Assembly (NCBI RefSeq): GCF_010548305.1
Contig: NZ_JAAGLV010000012.1
Coordinates: 186,001-250,000, forward strand
Reading direction: 5' to 3'
From: Streptomyces sp. SID13031
Lineage (GTDB): Bacteria; Actinomycetota; Actinomycetes; Propionibacteriales; Kribbellaceae
Length of the DNA: 64,000 nucleotides
Shown here: positions 16,482 to 23,727 of the stretch, piece after piece
Position numbering within the stretch: the first letter of the stretch is position 1
How the letters are laid out: the number at the start of each line of letters is the position of its first letter
Notes under the pieces: model-generated
Database searches by the model: none
The model's input: the letters and a program-made list of their open reading frames with translations, nothing else
What the model was told of the DNA's origin: nothing
Program-made: the position numbers and the translations under genes

Positions 16482-17639
16482 TCAGCTGATGGCCGGGCCG
16501 GTGTAGTTGCCGAGGGCACGGAATCTGAGCCCTGGCTCCTGGTACTCCTCCAGCGCGTGCGCGGTCCAGCCGACGATCCGGGCGAGCGCGAAGATCGCCT
16601 CGCCCGCGTCGGGGTGGAAGTCGTAGGCGTGCATCAGGGTGGCCAGCGCGAGATCGACGTTCGGGAAGTCGTTCACCCTGGCCGTGATCTCGTGCACCCG
16701 GTCCATCACCGGCTGACCGGCCAGCAGTTCGAAGATCACCTCGGCGCGCGGATCGCGCTGCCGGTAGACGCGATGGCCGAAACCGGGCACCGGCTTGCCG
16801 GAGCGGAGTTCGTCCGACAGCGCCTTGACCGGATCATCCAGGGCGCGATCGAGGAACTGGTACGCGAAGGTGGTCGCGGCCCCGTGGTAGTGCCCGTCGA
16901 GCGCGCCGAGGCCGGCCGACACGACGGAGTACAGGTTGGCTCGTGAGCTGGCGGCGACTCGCGCGGCGATGGTCGAGACCGCCAGCCCGTGATCGGCGAG
17001 CAGCACCAGGGCGGTCTTCAGGATGTGCGGGTACGCGGGTCGAGGCGAGAGCTTCGGCCACAGCCTCGCGGCGAACCCGCCGTCGGTCTGGATCCCCGGC
17101 AGCCCAGTGACCAGCGCCCCGAGCAGTTGGCGGGAGGTGCCGACGATCGAGGCCGGGGTCAGGTCGAAGCGCAGTGGGTCGGCGGCTCCCAGCACCGCAA
17201 CCGCGATCCGCAACCGGTCTGCGGTTCGGGCTCCGGGTGGCGCCAGCTCCATCGCGGTCCGGGCCAGCGTCACCACCTCGGGTGGCGCGGCGAACGGCTC
17301 GCTCGGCGCCAGCTCGCCCGTCCACAGCAACTCGGCGACCGACTCGAAGGTCTGGGTCTTCGCGAGCTCGCGGACGGGGTGGCCGCGGTAGTACACCTCG
17401 TCGTCCTGCAGCAGAGTCAGCTCGGTCTCGATCCGCTCGACCACGCCTGGGTGCTCGATGCTGCGGCTGGCGAGGCGCTCCACATCGGTGACGGCGAACA
17501 GGCTGCCGCGGCGGCCGCGGGCGCGGACGCTGGTGAGCTGACCGCGGCTCACGTACGCATAGACCGTCTCCGGCTTCACGTTCAGCCGGCGGGCGACCTC
17601 GGCCGTGGTCAGGTAATTCTCGTCACCTTGTGGCGCCAT
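16482..17639 (-). CDS. Citrate synthase-like protein with N-terminal MerR-type helix-turn-helix
   Basis: The first 60 residues form a DNA-binding helix-turn-helix (LTTAEVARRLNVKPETVYAY, then VSRGQLTSVRARGRRG), followed by a complete small-type citrate synthase domain with the catalytic histidine in GFGHRVY and the aspartate in PNVDLAL. Such HTH-citrate synthase fusions occur in actinobacteria. The ATG follows GGGAG. It is divergent from a second citrate synthase across 75 bases that contain an inverted repeat, so it may sense acetyl-/propionyl-CoA or oxaloacetate and regulate this region. Whether it is an active synthase is unknown. Confidence 0.9.
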   Translation of the reverse strand: MAPQGDENYLTTAEVARRLNVKPETVYAYVSRGQLTSVRARGRRGSLFAVTDVERLASRSIEHPGVVERIETELTLLQDDEVYYRGHPVRELAKTQTFESVAELLWTGELAPSEPFAAPPEVVTLARTAMELAPPGARTADRLRIAVAVLGAADPLRFDLTPASIVGTSRQLLGALVTGLPGIQTDGGFAARLWPKLSPRPAYPHILKTALVLLADHGLAVSTIAARVAASSRANLYSVVSAGLGALDGHYHGAATTFAYQFLDRALDDPVKALSDELRSGKPVPGFGHRVYRQRDPRAEVIFELLAGQPVMDRVHEITARVNDFPNVDLALATLMHAYDFHPDAGEAIFALARIVGWTAHALEEYQEPGLRFRALGNYTGPAIS

Positions 17640-17660
17640 CTCGCGCTCCCGGAGCAGCTT

Positions 17661-17704
17661 GTATTGACTGGATCAACATTGACAATAGTTGATTGCGGAT
17701 CAAC
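17661..17704. promoter_or_regulatory. Operator-like repeats between divergent citrate synthase genes
   Basis: GGATCAAC occurs at 17670-17677 and again at 17697-17704, 27 bases apart. The second copy forms a perfect inverted repeat GTTGAT-N5-ATCAAC (17688-17704). A TTGACA lies between them at 17679-17684. The spacing and symmetry fit a dimeric helix-turn-helix protein, the obvious candidate being the HTH-citrate synthase encoded next door. Confidence 0.55.
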
Positions 17705-17714
17705 TCTGAATTCC

Positions 17715-18866
17715 ATGTCAATCACTGTCGAAGGACCGATCGAGGTACCCGCTGGACTGCGCAACGTCGTCGTGACCGAGACCCGCCTCGGCGATGTCCG
17801 TGGTGACGAAGGTTTCTACCACTACCGGCAGTACTCGGCGATCGACCTGGCCAGGTCGAAGACGGTCGAGGACGTCTGGTTCCTGGTGTACGAAGGACGG
17901 CTGCCGACCGCAGCCGAGCGCGAGGCCTTCTGCGCCGAGCTCGCACCACTGCGAGTGCTGCCTGCCGAAGTACGGGAGGTCCTGCCGGCGATCGCCACCG
18001 CCGGCTCAGCCTTCAACCCGCTGGCCGGACTCCGTACCGCGCTGTCCCTGCTCGCCGCCGCCCGCGACCTCCCACCTCTGTGGGACGCAGACCCGGTACG
18101 ACGTAAGGCAGACGCGATGCTCGTATGCGCGGTCACCCCGACGATCCTCGCCGCGTTGTATCGCCTGCGCGAAGGACGCGAGCCGCTCGAGCCGCGCGCG
18201 GACCTGTCCACCGCCGCCAACTGGCTCTACCTGGTCACGGGCGAGGAGCCGACGGAAGCCAAGGCGCGCGCGATCGAGCCGTACCTGGTCTCGACCATCG
18301 ACCACGGCTTCAACGCGTCGACCTTCACTGCCCGGGTGATCGCGTCAACCGGCGCGGACGTGGTGTCAGCCGTCGCTGGAGCAATCGGCGCCTTCTCCGG
18401 ACCGCTGCACGGCGGCGCTCCCGACCGCGCACTCGCCAGCCTCGACGAGATCGGTACGCCGGATCGCATCGACGCCTGGGTTCGCGCGAAAGTGACGGCG
18501 GGCGACCGGATCATGGGCTTCGGCCACGCCGTCTACCGCACCGAGGACCCGCGCTCGATCCTGCTCCGCGACATCGCCCGCGGCCTCGGCGGCGACCTGG
18601 TCGACTTCGCCACGACGGTCGAGCAGCGCATCGTCGAAGTACTGGCCGAACTCAAGCCCGGCCGCAACCTCTACGCCAACGTCGAGTTCTACGCCGGCGT
18701 CGTGATGTCGCGGTGCGACCTGCCGCGGGCCATGTTCACCCCCACCTTCGCCACCAGCCGGGTGATCGGCTGGACCGCCAACATCCTCGAACAATCCACC
18801 GACCCCAAGATGATCCGCCCCGCAGCCCGCTACACCGGCCCACCGCCGCCCGCACCGATCGTCTGA
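17715..18866 (+). CDS. Citrate synthase (type II small form)
   Basis: A 383-residue citrate/2-methylcitrate synthase without a DNA-binding domain. The two catalytic histidines are in DHGFNAST and GFGHAVY. At the third catalytic position the protein reads NVEFYAG, with glutamate where most synthases carry aspartate. The ATG at 17715 closely follows the operator-like repeats; the much longer upstream frame is antisense to the neighbouring gene and is not used. It condenses acetyl-CoA (or propionyl-CoA) with oxaloacetate. The end overlaps the convergent monooxygenase by 37 bases. Confidence 0.92.
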   Translation: MSITVEGPIEVPAGLRNVVVTETRLGDVRGDEGFYHYRQYSAIDLARSKTVEDVWFLVYEGRLPTAAEREAFCAELAPLRVLPAEVREVLPAIATAGSAFNPLAGLRTALSLLAAARDLPPLWDADPVRRKADAMLVCAVTPTILAALYRLREGREPLEPRADLSTAANWLYLVTGEEPTEAKARAIEPYLVSTIDHGFNASTFTARVIASTGADVVSAVAGAIGAFSGPLHGGAPDRALASLDEIGTPDRIDAWVRAKVTAGDRIMGFGHAVYRTEDPRSILLRDIARGLGGDLVDFATTVEQRIVEVLAELKPGRNLYANVEFYAGVVMSRCDLPRAMFTPTFATSRVIGWTANILEQSTDPKMIRPAARYTGPPPPAPIV

Positions 18867-20314
18867 CCCTTCGCGGCCCGCGACCTGAACTGCATGGCGC
18901 CGTCGGTGAGGCGGCTGAAGCGGAGGCTGACCAGGTCGCGCGGGTAGTTCTGACGCATCCGCCAGGGGCCGGAGGAGCCCTGGCGCGGGAGGACGGCGGC
19001 CGCGCGGCGGATGTAGCCGGAGGTCAGGTCGACGACCGGGCGCGGCGGAGCGTCGTACTCGGCTGGGTCGATCTCCGGGACGCAGATGGAGGTGCCGGTG
19101 GCGTCCAGGTGGTTGAGCAGCCGGCAGACGTACTGCGAGGTCAGGTCGGAGCGCAGCGTCCAGGAGTTGTTGGTGTAGCCGATGCACCAGGCCAGGTTGG
19201 GGACGCCGCTCAGCATCATGCCCTTGTAGACGAAGGTGTCGTGCGGATCGACCGCGCGGCCGTCCACCGTCACCTCGATCTTGCCCAGGGCCACCATCCG
19301 CAGGCCGGTCGCGGTCACGACCAGGTCGGCGGCCAGTTCTTCGCCGGAGCGCAGCCGGATCCCGTCCGGGGTGAAGGTCTCGATCTCGTCCGTCACCACG
19401 GACGCGGTACCGGCGCGCAAGGCCTCGAAGAGGTCTCCGTCGGGCACCAGGCAGATGCGCTGGTCCCACGGCTTGTACTGCGGGGTGAAGTGCGGGTCGG
19501 CCGGGATCGAGTCCGGCAGCTCCTTGGCAGCCATACTGTTGAGCAACCACGCCGCATGCGCGGGCCAGCGGCGGAAGGCGTTGTAGAGCGCAGTACTGAC
19601 CGCTACGTTCTTGCCGCGGATCACCCGGTGGGCCAGGTTCTCCGGGAGGAGCGCGCGGACGCGATCCGAGAAGGCGTCGTGGGCCGGCCGGCTCGTCACG
19701 TAGCTGGGGGAGCGCTGCAGCATGGTCACGTGCGCGGCGGTCGGTGCCATCGCCGGCACGAGAGTCGCTGCCGTGGCGCCGCTGCCGATCACCACTACTC
19801 GCTTGCCGGAGTAGTCGAGTTCGTCCGGCCACTGCTGCGGGTGCACGACCTGGCCCTGGAAGTCCTTGAGGCCGGGGAAGTCGACGACGTATCCCGACTC
19901 GTAGTCGTAGTACCCGCTACAGACATAGAGGAACGAGCAGGTGTAGTCGTCGCCGGTCGTCTCCACCGTCCACAGTGCGTCCTCGGACGACCAAGAAGCC
20001 CGTACTACGCGTTGCCCGAACCGGATGTGCTTGTCGATGCCGTAGCTGGTGGCCGTCTCGTGCACGTACTCCAGGATCGAAGGCCCGTCCGCGATCGCCT
20101 TCGCGGCCTTCCACGGATGGAACGGGAAGCCCAGCGTGAACATGTCGCTGTCGGACCGGATCCCGGGATAGCGGAACAGGTCCCAGGTGCCGCCCAGGTC
20201 GTCGCGCGCCTCGAGAATCGCGTACGTCCGGCCGGGACTCTGGGTCTGCAGCCGGTAGCCGGCCCCGATCCCGGACAGTCCGGCCCCGACCACGAGCACA
20301 TCGAGATGCTCCAC
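18830..20314 (-). CDS. Flavin monooxygenase, Baeyer-Villiger type
   Basis: The 494-residue flavoprotein starts with an FAD-binding GAGLSGIG, has DDLGGTWDLFRYPG, the Baeyer-Villiger fingerprint FQGQVVHPQQWP, and a second NADPH-binding GSGATAATL. It oxidises ketones to esters or oxygenates S/N centres using NADPH and O2; the substrate is unknown. The start is taken as GTG at 20314 because AGGAGG lies 7 bases upstream; the frame extends 22 codons further. It converges on the citrate synthase gene. Confidence 0.92.
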   Translation of the reverse strand: MEHLDVLVVGAGLSGIGAGYRLQTQSPGRTYAILEARDDLGGTWDLFRYPGIRSDSDMFTLGFPFHPWKAAKAIADGPSILEYVHETATSYGIDKHIRFGQRVVRASWSSEDALWTVETTGDDYTCSFLYVCSGYYDYESGYVVDFPGLKDFQGQVVHPQQWPDELDYSGKRVVVIGSGATAATLVPAMAPTAAHVTMLQRSPSYVTSRPAHDAFSDRVRALLPENLAHRVIRGKNVAVSTALYNAFRRWPAHAAWLLNSMAAKELPDSIPADPHFTPQYKPWDQRICLVPDGDLFEALRAGTASVVTDEIETFTPDGIRLRSGEELAADLVVTATGLRMVALGKIEVTVDGRAVDPHDTFVYKGMMLSGVPNLAWCIGYTNNSWTLRSDLTSQYVCRLLNHLDATGTSICVPEIDPAEYDAPPRPVVDLTSGYIRRAAAVLPRQGSSGPWRMRQNYPRDLVSLRFSRLTDGAMQFRSRAAKGQTIGAGGGGPV

Positions 20315-20459
20315 AAGTTCCTCCTGGGTTCCTGGTGAGGTCCTGTTGAGTACATGGTCAACAGTAGGCGAAAAGAGCATTCTGGGTGTGTTGTCGATTC
20401 CTTCGCGGGTCGTTCGTCAGCAAGATGTCCAAGAGAACCCCGAGACGAGGGAGCCAGAA

Positions 20460-20831
20460 ATGGCGCAGTACATGTTCCTGCTGTTCGACAGCGAAGAGTT
20501 CTACGACAACCTCACGGCCGAGGCCTGGCAGGACACGATGAAGCTGCACACCGCCTTCGGCGAGGCGGTCGAGGCAGCGGGCGCGAGCATCCTCGGCGGC
20601 GCGGCCCTGGAGAAGTCGTCCACAGCGAGCACCGTGAAGCAACAGCCCGGCGGCGCCCCGCTCGTCACCGACGGCCCGTTCATCGAGACCAAGGAGGCCC
20701 TCGGCGGCTTCTACCTGATCGAATGCCAAGACCTCGACCAGGCGCTCGCCCTGGCCAAACTCTGCCCCTCGGGCAACATCGAGGTCCGCCCGGTCATGGA
20801 CACCTCCGGCGAGTCAGCCCCACCAGCCTGA
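20460..20831 (+). CDS. DGPF/YCII-domain protein
   Basis: A 123-residue single-domain protein with the DGPF motif (LVTDGPFIETKEALGGFY), the signature of the YCII-related family that accompanies ECF42-type sigma factors. The ATG at 20460 follows GAGGGAG. Its role is unresolved in the literature known to me; it is cytoplasmic. It stands about 330 bases before the sigma gene on the same strand, the usual arrangement of the pair. Confidence 0.9.
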   Translation: MAQYMFLLFDSEEFYDNLTAEAWQDTMKLHTAFGEAVEAAGASILGGAALEKSSTASTVKQQPGGAPLVTDGPFIETKEALGGFYLIECQDLDQALALAKLCPSGNIEVRPVMDTSGESAPPA

Positions 20832-21160
20832 CGGACACGACTGCACCCCGATCGGGCACGCGCCTCAGCCGGCGCGCGCCCGGCCGAGTGCGCGCCCCCA
20901 TCCCGCCGCCCAACGCTCCTGTCACCCACACATCCCGGGCGAAGGGCTTGGGCTTCCGGGCGCAGTACCTGCGGCGCTTTGCCTTCTCGACGTCCCAGAG
21001 CCGACAGTCCTGCGCGTACTACCGACCTCGTGTCCGCGGCGGGGTGTGGTGGTGCGGACCTGGCTAGTGGGGAGCAAGAGCGGGGTGGTGGTGTGAGCGG
21101 TGGTGGTGTCGGGGTGGGGTGGTGGGGGAGAGTGGTCGGGGTTGGAAGGAGGTGAGTGGA
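20832..21160 (+). other. Intergenic region with a G-rich tract before the sigma factor gene
   Basis: No gene is seen here. The last 120 bases are strongly G-rich on the plus strand, with runs GGGG at 21082-21085 and GGGGTGGGGTGGTGGGGG at 21111-21128, so the non-template strand and mRNA could form a G-quadruplex just before the sigma factor start. No clear promoter was recognised. Confidence 0.5.
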
Positions 21161-22399
21161 GTGGAGTTAGGAGGTAGTACTGCGCGGGAGGTTGCCGGGT
21201 TGGTCGACGAGGCGCATCGAGCGTGTTGGTCGACTGTGCTGGCTTCTACTGTGCGGTTGACGCGGGATCTGGATCTGGCGGAGGACTGTACGCAGGATGC
21301 GTTCGTGCAAGCGCTGCGGACGTGGCCCGATGGGGTGCCGGACAATCCGGCGGGGTGGTTGACGACTGTGGCGCGGCGGCTGGCTCTGGATCGGTTGCGG
21401 CGGGAGACGACGCTGCGACGGAAGCTGCCGTTGCTGATCGAGGATCCGGTCGCGCCGGGGGAGAGCGAGCAGCCGACCGACCCGTTGCGACTCGTGTTCA
21501 CGTGTTGCCACCCGGCGCTCGCGCGGGATTCGCAGATCGCGCTGACGCTGCGGTTGATCTGCGGGCTGACCACGCGGGAGGTGGCGGCCGGGTTGCTGAT
21601 CAGCGAGGCGACGGCAGCGGCGCGGATCACCCGGGCGAAGAAGAAGATCGCGGCGGCCGGCATCCCGTACCGGATTCCTGCCGACGAGGAGCTTGCCGAG
21701 CGGCTGGACGTGGTGCTGACGGTGGTACAGCTCGTCTATACAGCCGGCCACGTGGCAGCCGGTCCCGAGCTGACTCGTACCGATCTGACCGGACGTGCGT
21801 TGGAGTTGGCGCACCTGCTGGTGCGGTTGATGCCGGCCGAGCCGGAGCCCGAGGCGCTGCTCGCCTTGCTGCAGATGACCCAGGCAAGAGGTGACGCCAG
21901 AGTCAGCGAAGACGGTGAGCTGGTCCTTCTCGCCGACCAAGACCGACGCCGCTGGGACATCAAGCTCCTCGCCGAAGGCGTCTCCCGGGCAACGGCCGCC
22001 CTCCAACGAGGCCAGGGCCGCTTCGTCCTCCAGGCCGCCGTCGCCGGGCTGCACGTCACCGCACCGTCCTGGGAGCAGACCAACTGGCATCAAGTGGTCC
22101 GCATGTACGACGCCATGTTGCTCAGCTGGCCGTCCCCGATCGTCGCCCTCAACCGCGCCGCCGCCCTCAGCTTCATCCCCGGCACCGACCTCACCACGGT
22201 CCTCGCCGAACTGGATGCCCTAAGCAACGAGTCGACCCTGAAGGCCTACGCCTACCTCCCCGCCACCAGAGCCGATGTTCTGGCCCGCCTCAACCGCCCG
22301 GCCGAAGCCGCTCAGGCCTACGACGAAGCCATTACCCTCACCGCCAACGACACCGAACGCCGCTTCCTCACCCGCCGCCGCGCGGCCCTCGTCCAGTGA
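21161..22399 (+). CDS. ECF sigma factor, ECF42-like, with C-terminal TPR extension
   Basis: The 412-residue product has sigma-70 region 2 (DLAEDCTQDAFVQALRTWP), region 4 (ALTLRLICGLTTREVAAGL with the helix-turn-helix to ARITRAKKKI), and then about 200 further residues of helical TPR-like sequence ending DEAITLTANDTERRFL. Long C-terminal extensions and a neighbouring DGPF protein are the marks of the ECF42 group. There is no anti-sigma gene. GTG at 21161 is chosen because AAGGAGG ends 8 bases upstream. It directs RNA polymerase to its own target promoters, probably including the DGPF gene. Confidence 0.92.
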   Translation: MELGGSTAREVAGLVDEAHRACWSTVLASTVRLTRDLDLAEDCTQDAFVQALRTWPDGVPDNPAGWLTTVARRLALDRLRRETTLRRKLPLLIEDPVAPGESEQPTDPLRLVFTCCHPALARDSQIALTLRLICGLTTREVAAGLLISEATAAARITRAKKKIAAAGIPYRIPADEELAERLDVVLTVVQLVYTAGHVAAGPELTRTDLTGRALELAHLLVRLMPAEPEPEALLALLQMTQARGDARVSEDGELVLLADQDRRRWDIKLLAEGVSRATAALQRGQGRFVLQAAVAGLHVTAPSWEQTNWHQVVRMYDAMLLSWPSPIVALNRAAALSFIPGTDLTTVLAELDALSNESTLKAYAYLPATRADVLARLNRPAEAAQAYDEAITLTANDTERRFLTRRRAALVQ

Positions 22400-22419
22400 C
22401 GGTGTCAGCCCGGTAGCCC

Positions 22420-23478
22420 TCAGGCGGAGGGAGCTTCGGGCTCCGTGATCGGCTCGCCGTCGCGCAGGTTGTGGAGGGTGTCGGGCGATCCCAGTACGAG
22501 CGGGAGGCGCCGGGCGTTGAGCGGCGAGACCAGCTCGGCCAGCTCGGCCGCCGTGTACCAGGCGACGTCGAGGATCTCGAAGCCGTCGGGCGTCAGCGAC
22601 TCCAGCAATGACGGGTCGTGGACGCCCCCGTCGTACAGGATCTCGATGGCGTCGCCCCAGCCCTGCCAGCGGGGGAGCCAGTCGATCGCGAGGACGCCGA
22701 TCAGCGGGAGCTGGAAGCCGAGCTCCTCCTGCATCTCGCGCAGCGCGCCGGTCGCGGGGTCCTCGTCAGGCTCGACCACACCGCCGGGCAGCTCGAGGTC
22801 GCGCTTGTAGCTGACCTTGCAGAGCAGCACCCGGCCGCCGGTGTCGCGGACGACCACATGCGCGATCACCCGCTTCTTCGGCAGCACGGAATCCATCAGC
22901 GCAGTCCACCCGAGCAACGAGTCGGCCCGCGGGTCGTCCCGGCGCAGGCCGTAGACAGCGACATCCCGTCGCTCACCTTGGAGCAACGCCCCGCCCCGCA
23001 GCAGTCCTTCGCGCCGGAAGCCCGAGCGGATCGCCACCCGCGCGGAGGCGCGGTTCTCGGGATCCACCTCGACCTGCAGCCGGTCCAGACCGAGCTCACC
23101 GAAGGCGTAAACCACCAGCATCCGGACTGCGCGCTGCGCGACCCGCCGCCCGCGGTACGGCTTGTAGGTCGTCCAGGAGACGTTCCCGACCCCAGCCGAC
23201 AACCGGCGGATCTCCACGGTCCCGACCGGGCCCGACTCACCGGCCAGCTCGATGACGAAGTTCACCACCGTACGGTCGTCCGCGTACTCCGCTCGCCAGC
23301 GCTCGACGGCCTCCACCACTCCGGAGCGAGGCGGAATTCCGGGGAAGTCGAACCAGCGCACCATCTCGTCGTCGGCGAGCCCGTGCGCGACGTCGATGTC
23401 CTCGTCGCGCCACGGCCGCAGCGTCAGCTCGCCATCGGTCAAAGTCGGCTGAGGAGGCACGCCAGTCACACCCGTCAC
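22420..23478 (-). CDS. GNAT acetyltransferase-Nudix hydrolase fusion
   Basis: Two catalytic domains share one 352-residue chain. Residues about 15-185 are a GNAT domain of the ribosomal-protein-acetylating type (LTLRPWRDEDID, YRGRRVAQRAVRMLVVYAF, ENRASARVAIRSGFRREG). Residues about 200-330 are a Nudix domain with a complete Nudix box, from GVVEPDEDP to REMQEELGF. The first would acetylate an amine, the second hydrolyse a nucleoside diphosphate derivative. Substrates are unknown. It converges on the sigma factor gene 20 bases away. Confidence 0.93.
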   Translation of the reverse strand: MTGVTGVPPQPTLTDGELTLRPWRDEDIDVAHGLADDEMVRWFDFPGIPPRSGVVEAVERWRAEYADDRTVVNFVIELAGESGPVGTVEIRRLSAGVGNVSWTTYKPYRGRRVAQRAVRMLVVYAFGELGLDRLQVEVDPENRASARVAIRSGFRREGLLRGGALLQGERRDVAVYGLRRDDPRADSLLGWTALMDSVLPKKRVIAHVVVRDTGGRVLLCKVSYKRDLELPGGVVEPDEDPATGALREMQEELGFQLPLIGVLAIDWLPRWQGWGDAIEILYDGGVHDPSLLESLTPDGFEILDVAWYTAAELAELVSPLNARRLPLVLGSPDTLHNLRDGEPITEPEAPSA

Positions 23479-23682
23479 CCCGCGAACGCTACCTGCTGAC
23501 TCCCAGTTGCGGCGCTCAGCCCGGCACGGCGGACACGGCGTTCAACGCCGCCTCCGCTGAAGCTGACAGACCGTGAAGGAAGCGGCACGGCGAGCAAGCT
23601 CTGCGGCCTTCTGAGCAACTAGCAAAATAAATATCGTCCAAAGGCTAACTTTTTCGGTCTTCTGTGCGTCTATCACTATGAA

Positions 23683-23724
23683 GGCGGATGAGGTCGCGTC
23701 GGGGCGGACGCAACCTCGTCCGCC
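23683..23724 (-). terminator. Hairpin after glgB
   Basis: GGCGGATGAGGT at 23683-23694 pairs with ACCTCGTCCGCC at 23713-23724 (12 pairs, one of them G-T). It lies directly downstream of the glgB stop. No uridine tract follows on the minus strand, so it may be a terminator without a T-run or an mRNA-stabilising hairpin. The rest of the gap from 23479 to 23682 contains an AT-rich pocket near 23620-23680 but no gene. Confidence 0.5.
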
Positions 23725-23727
23725 GAC

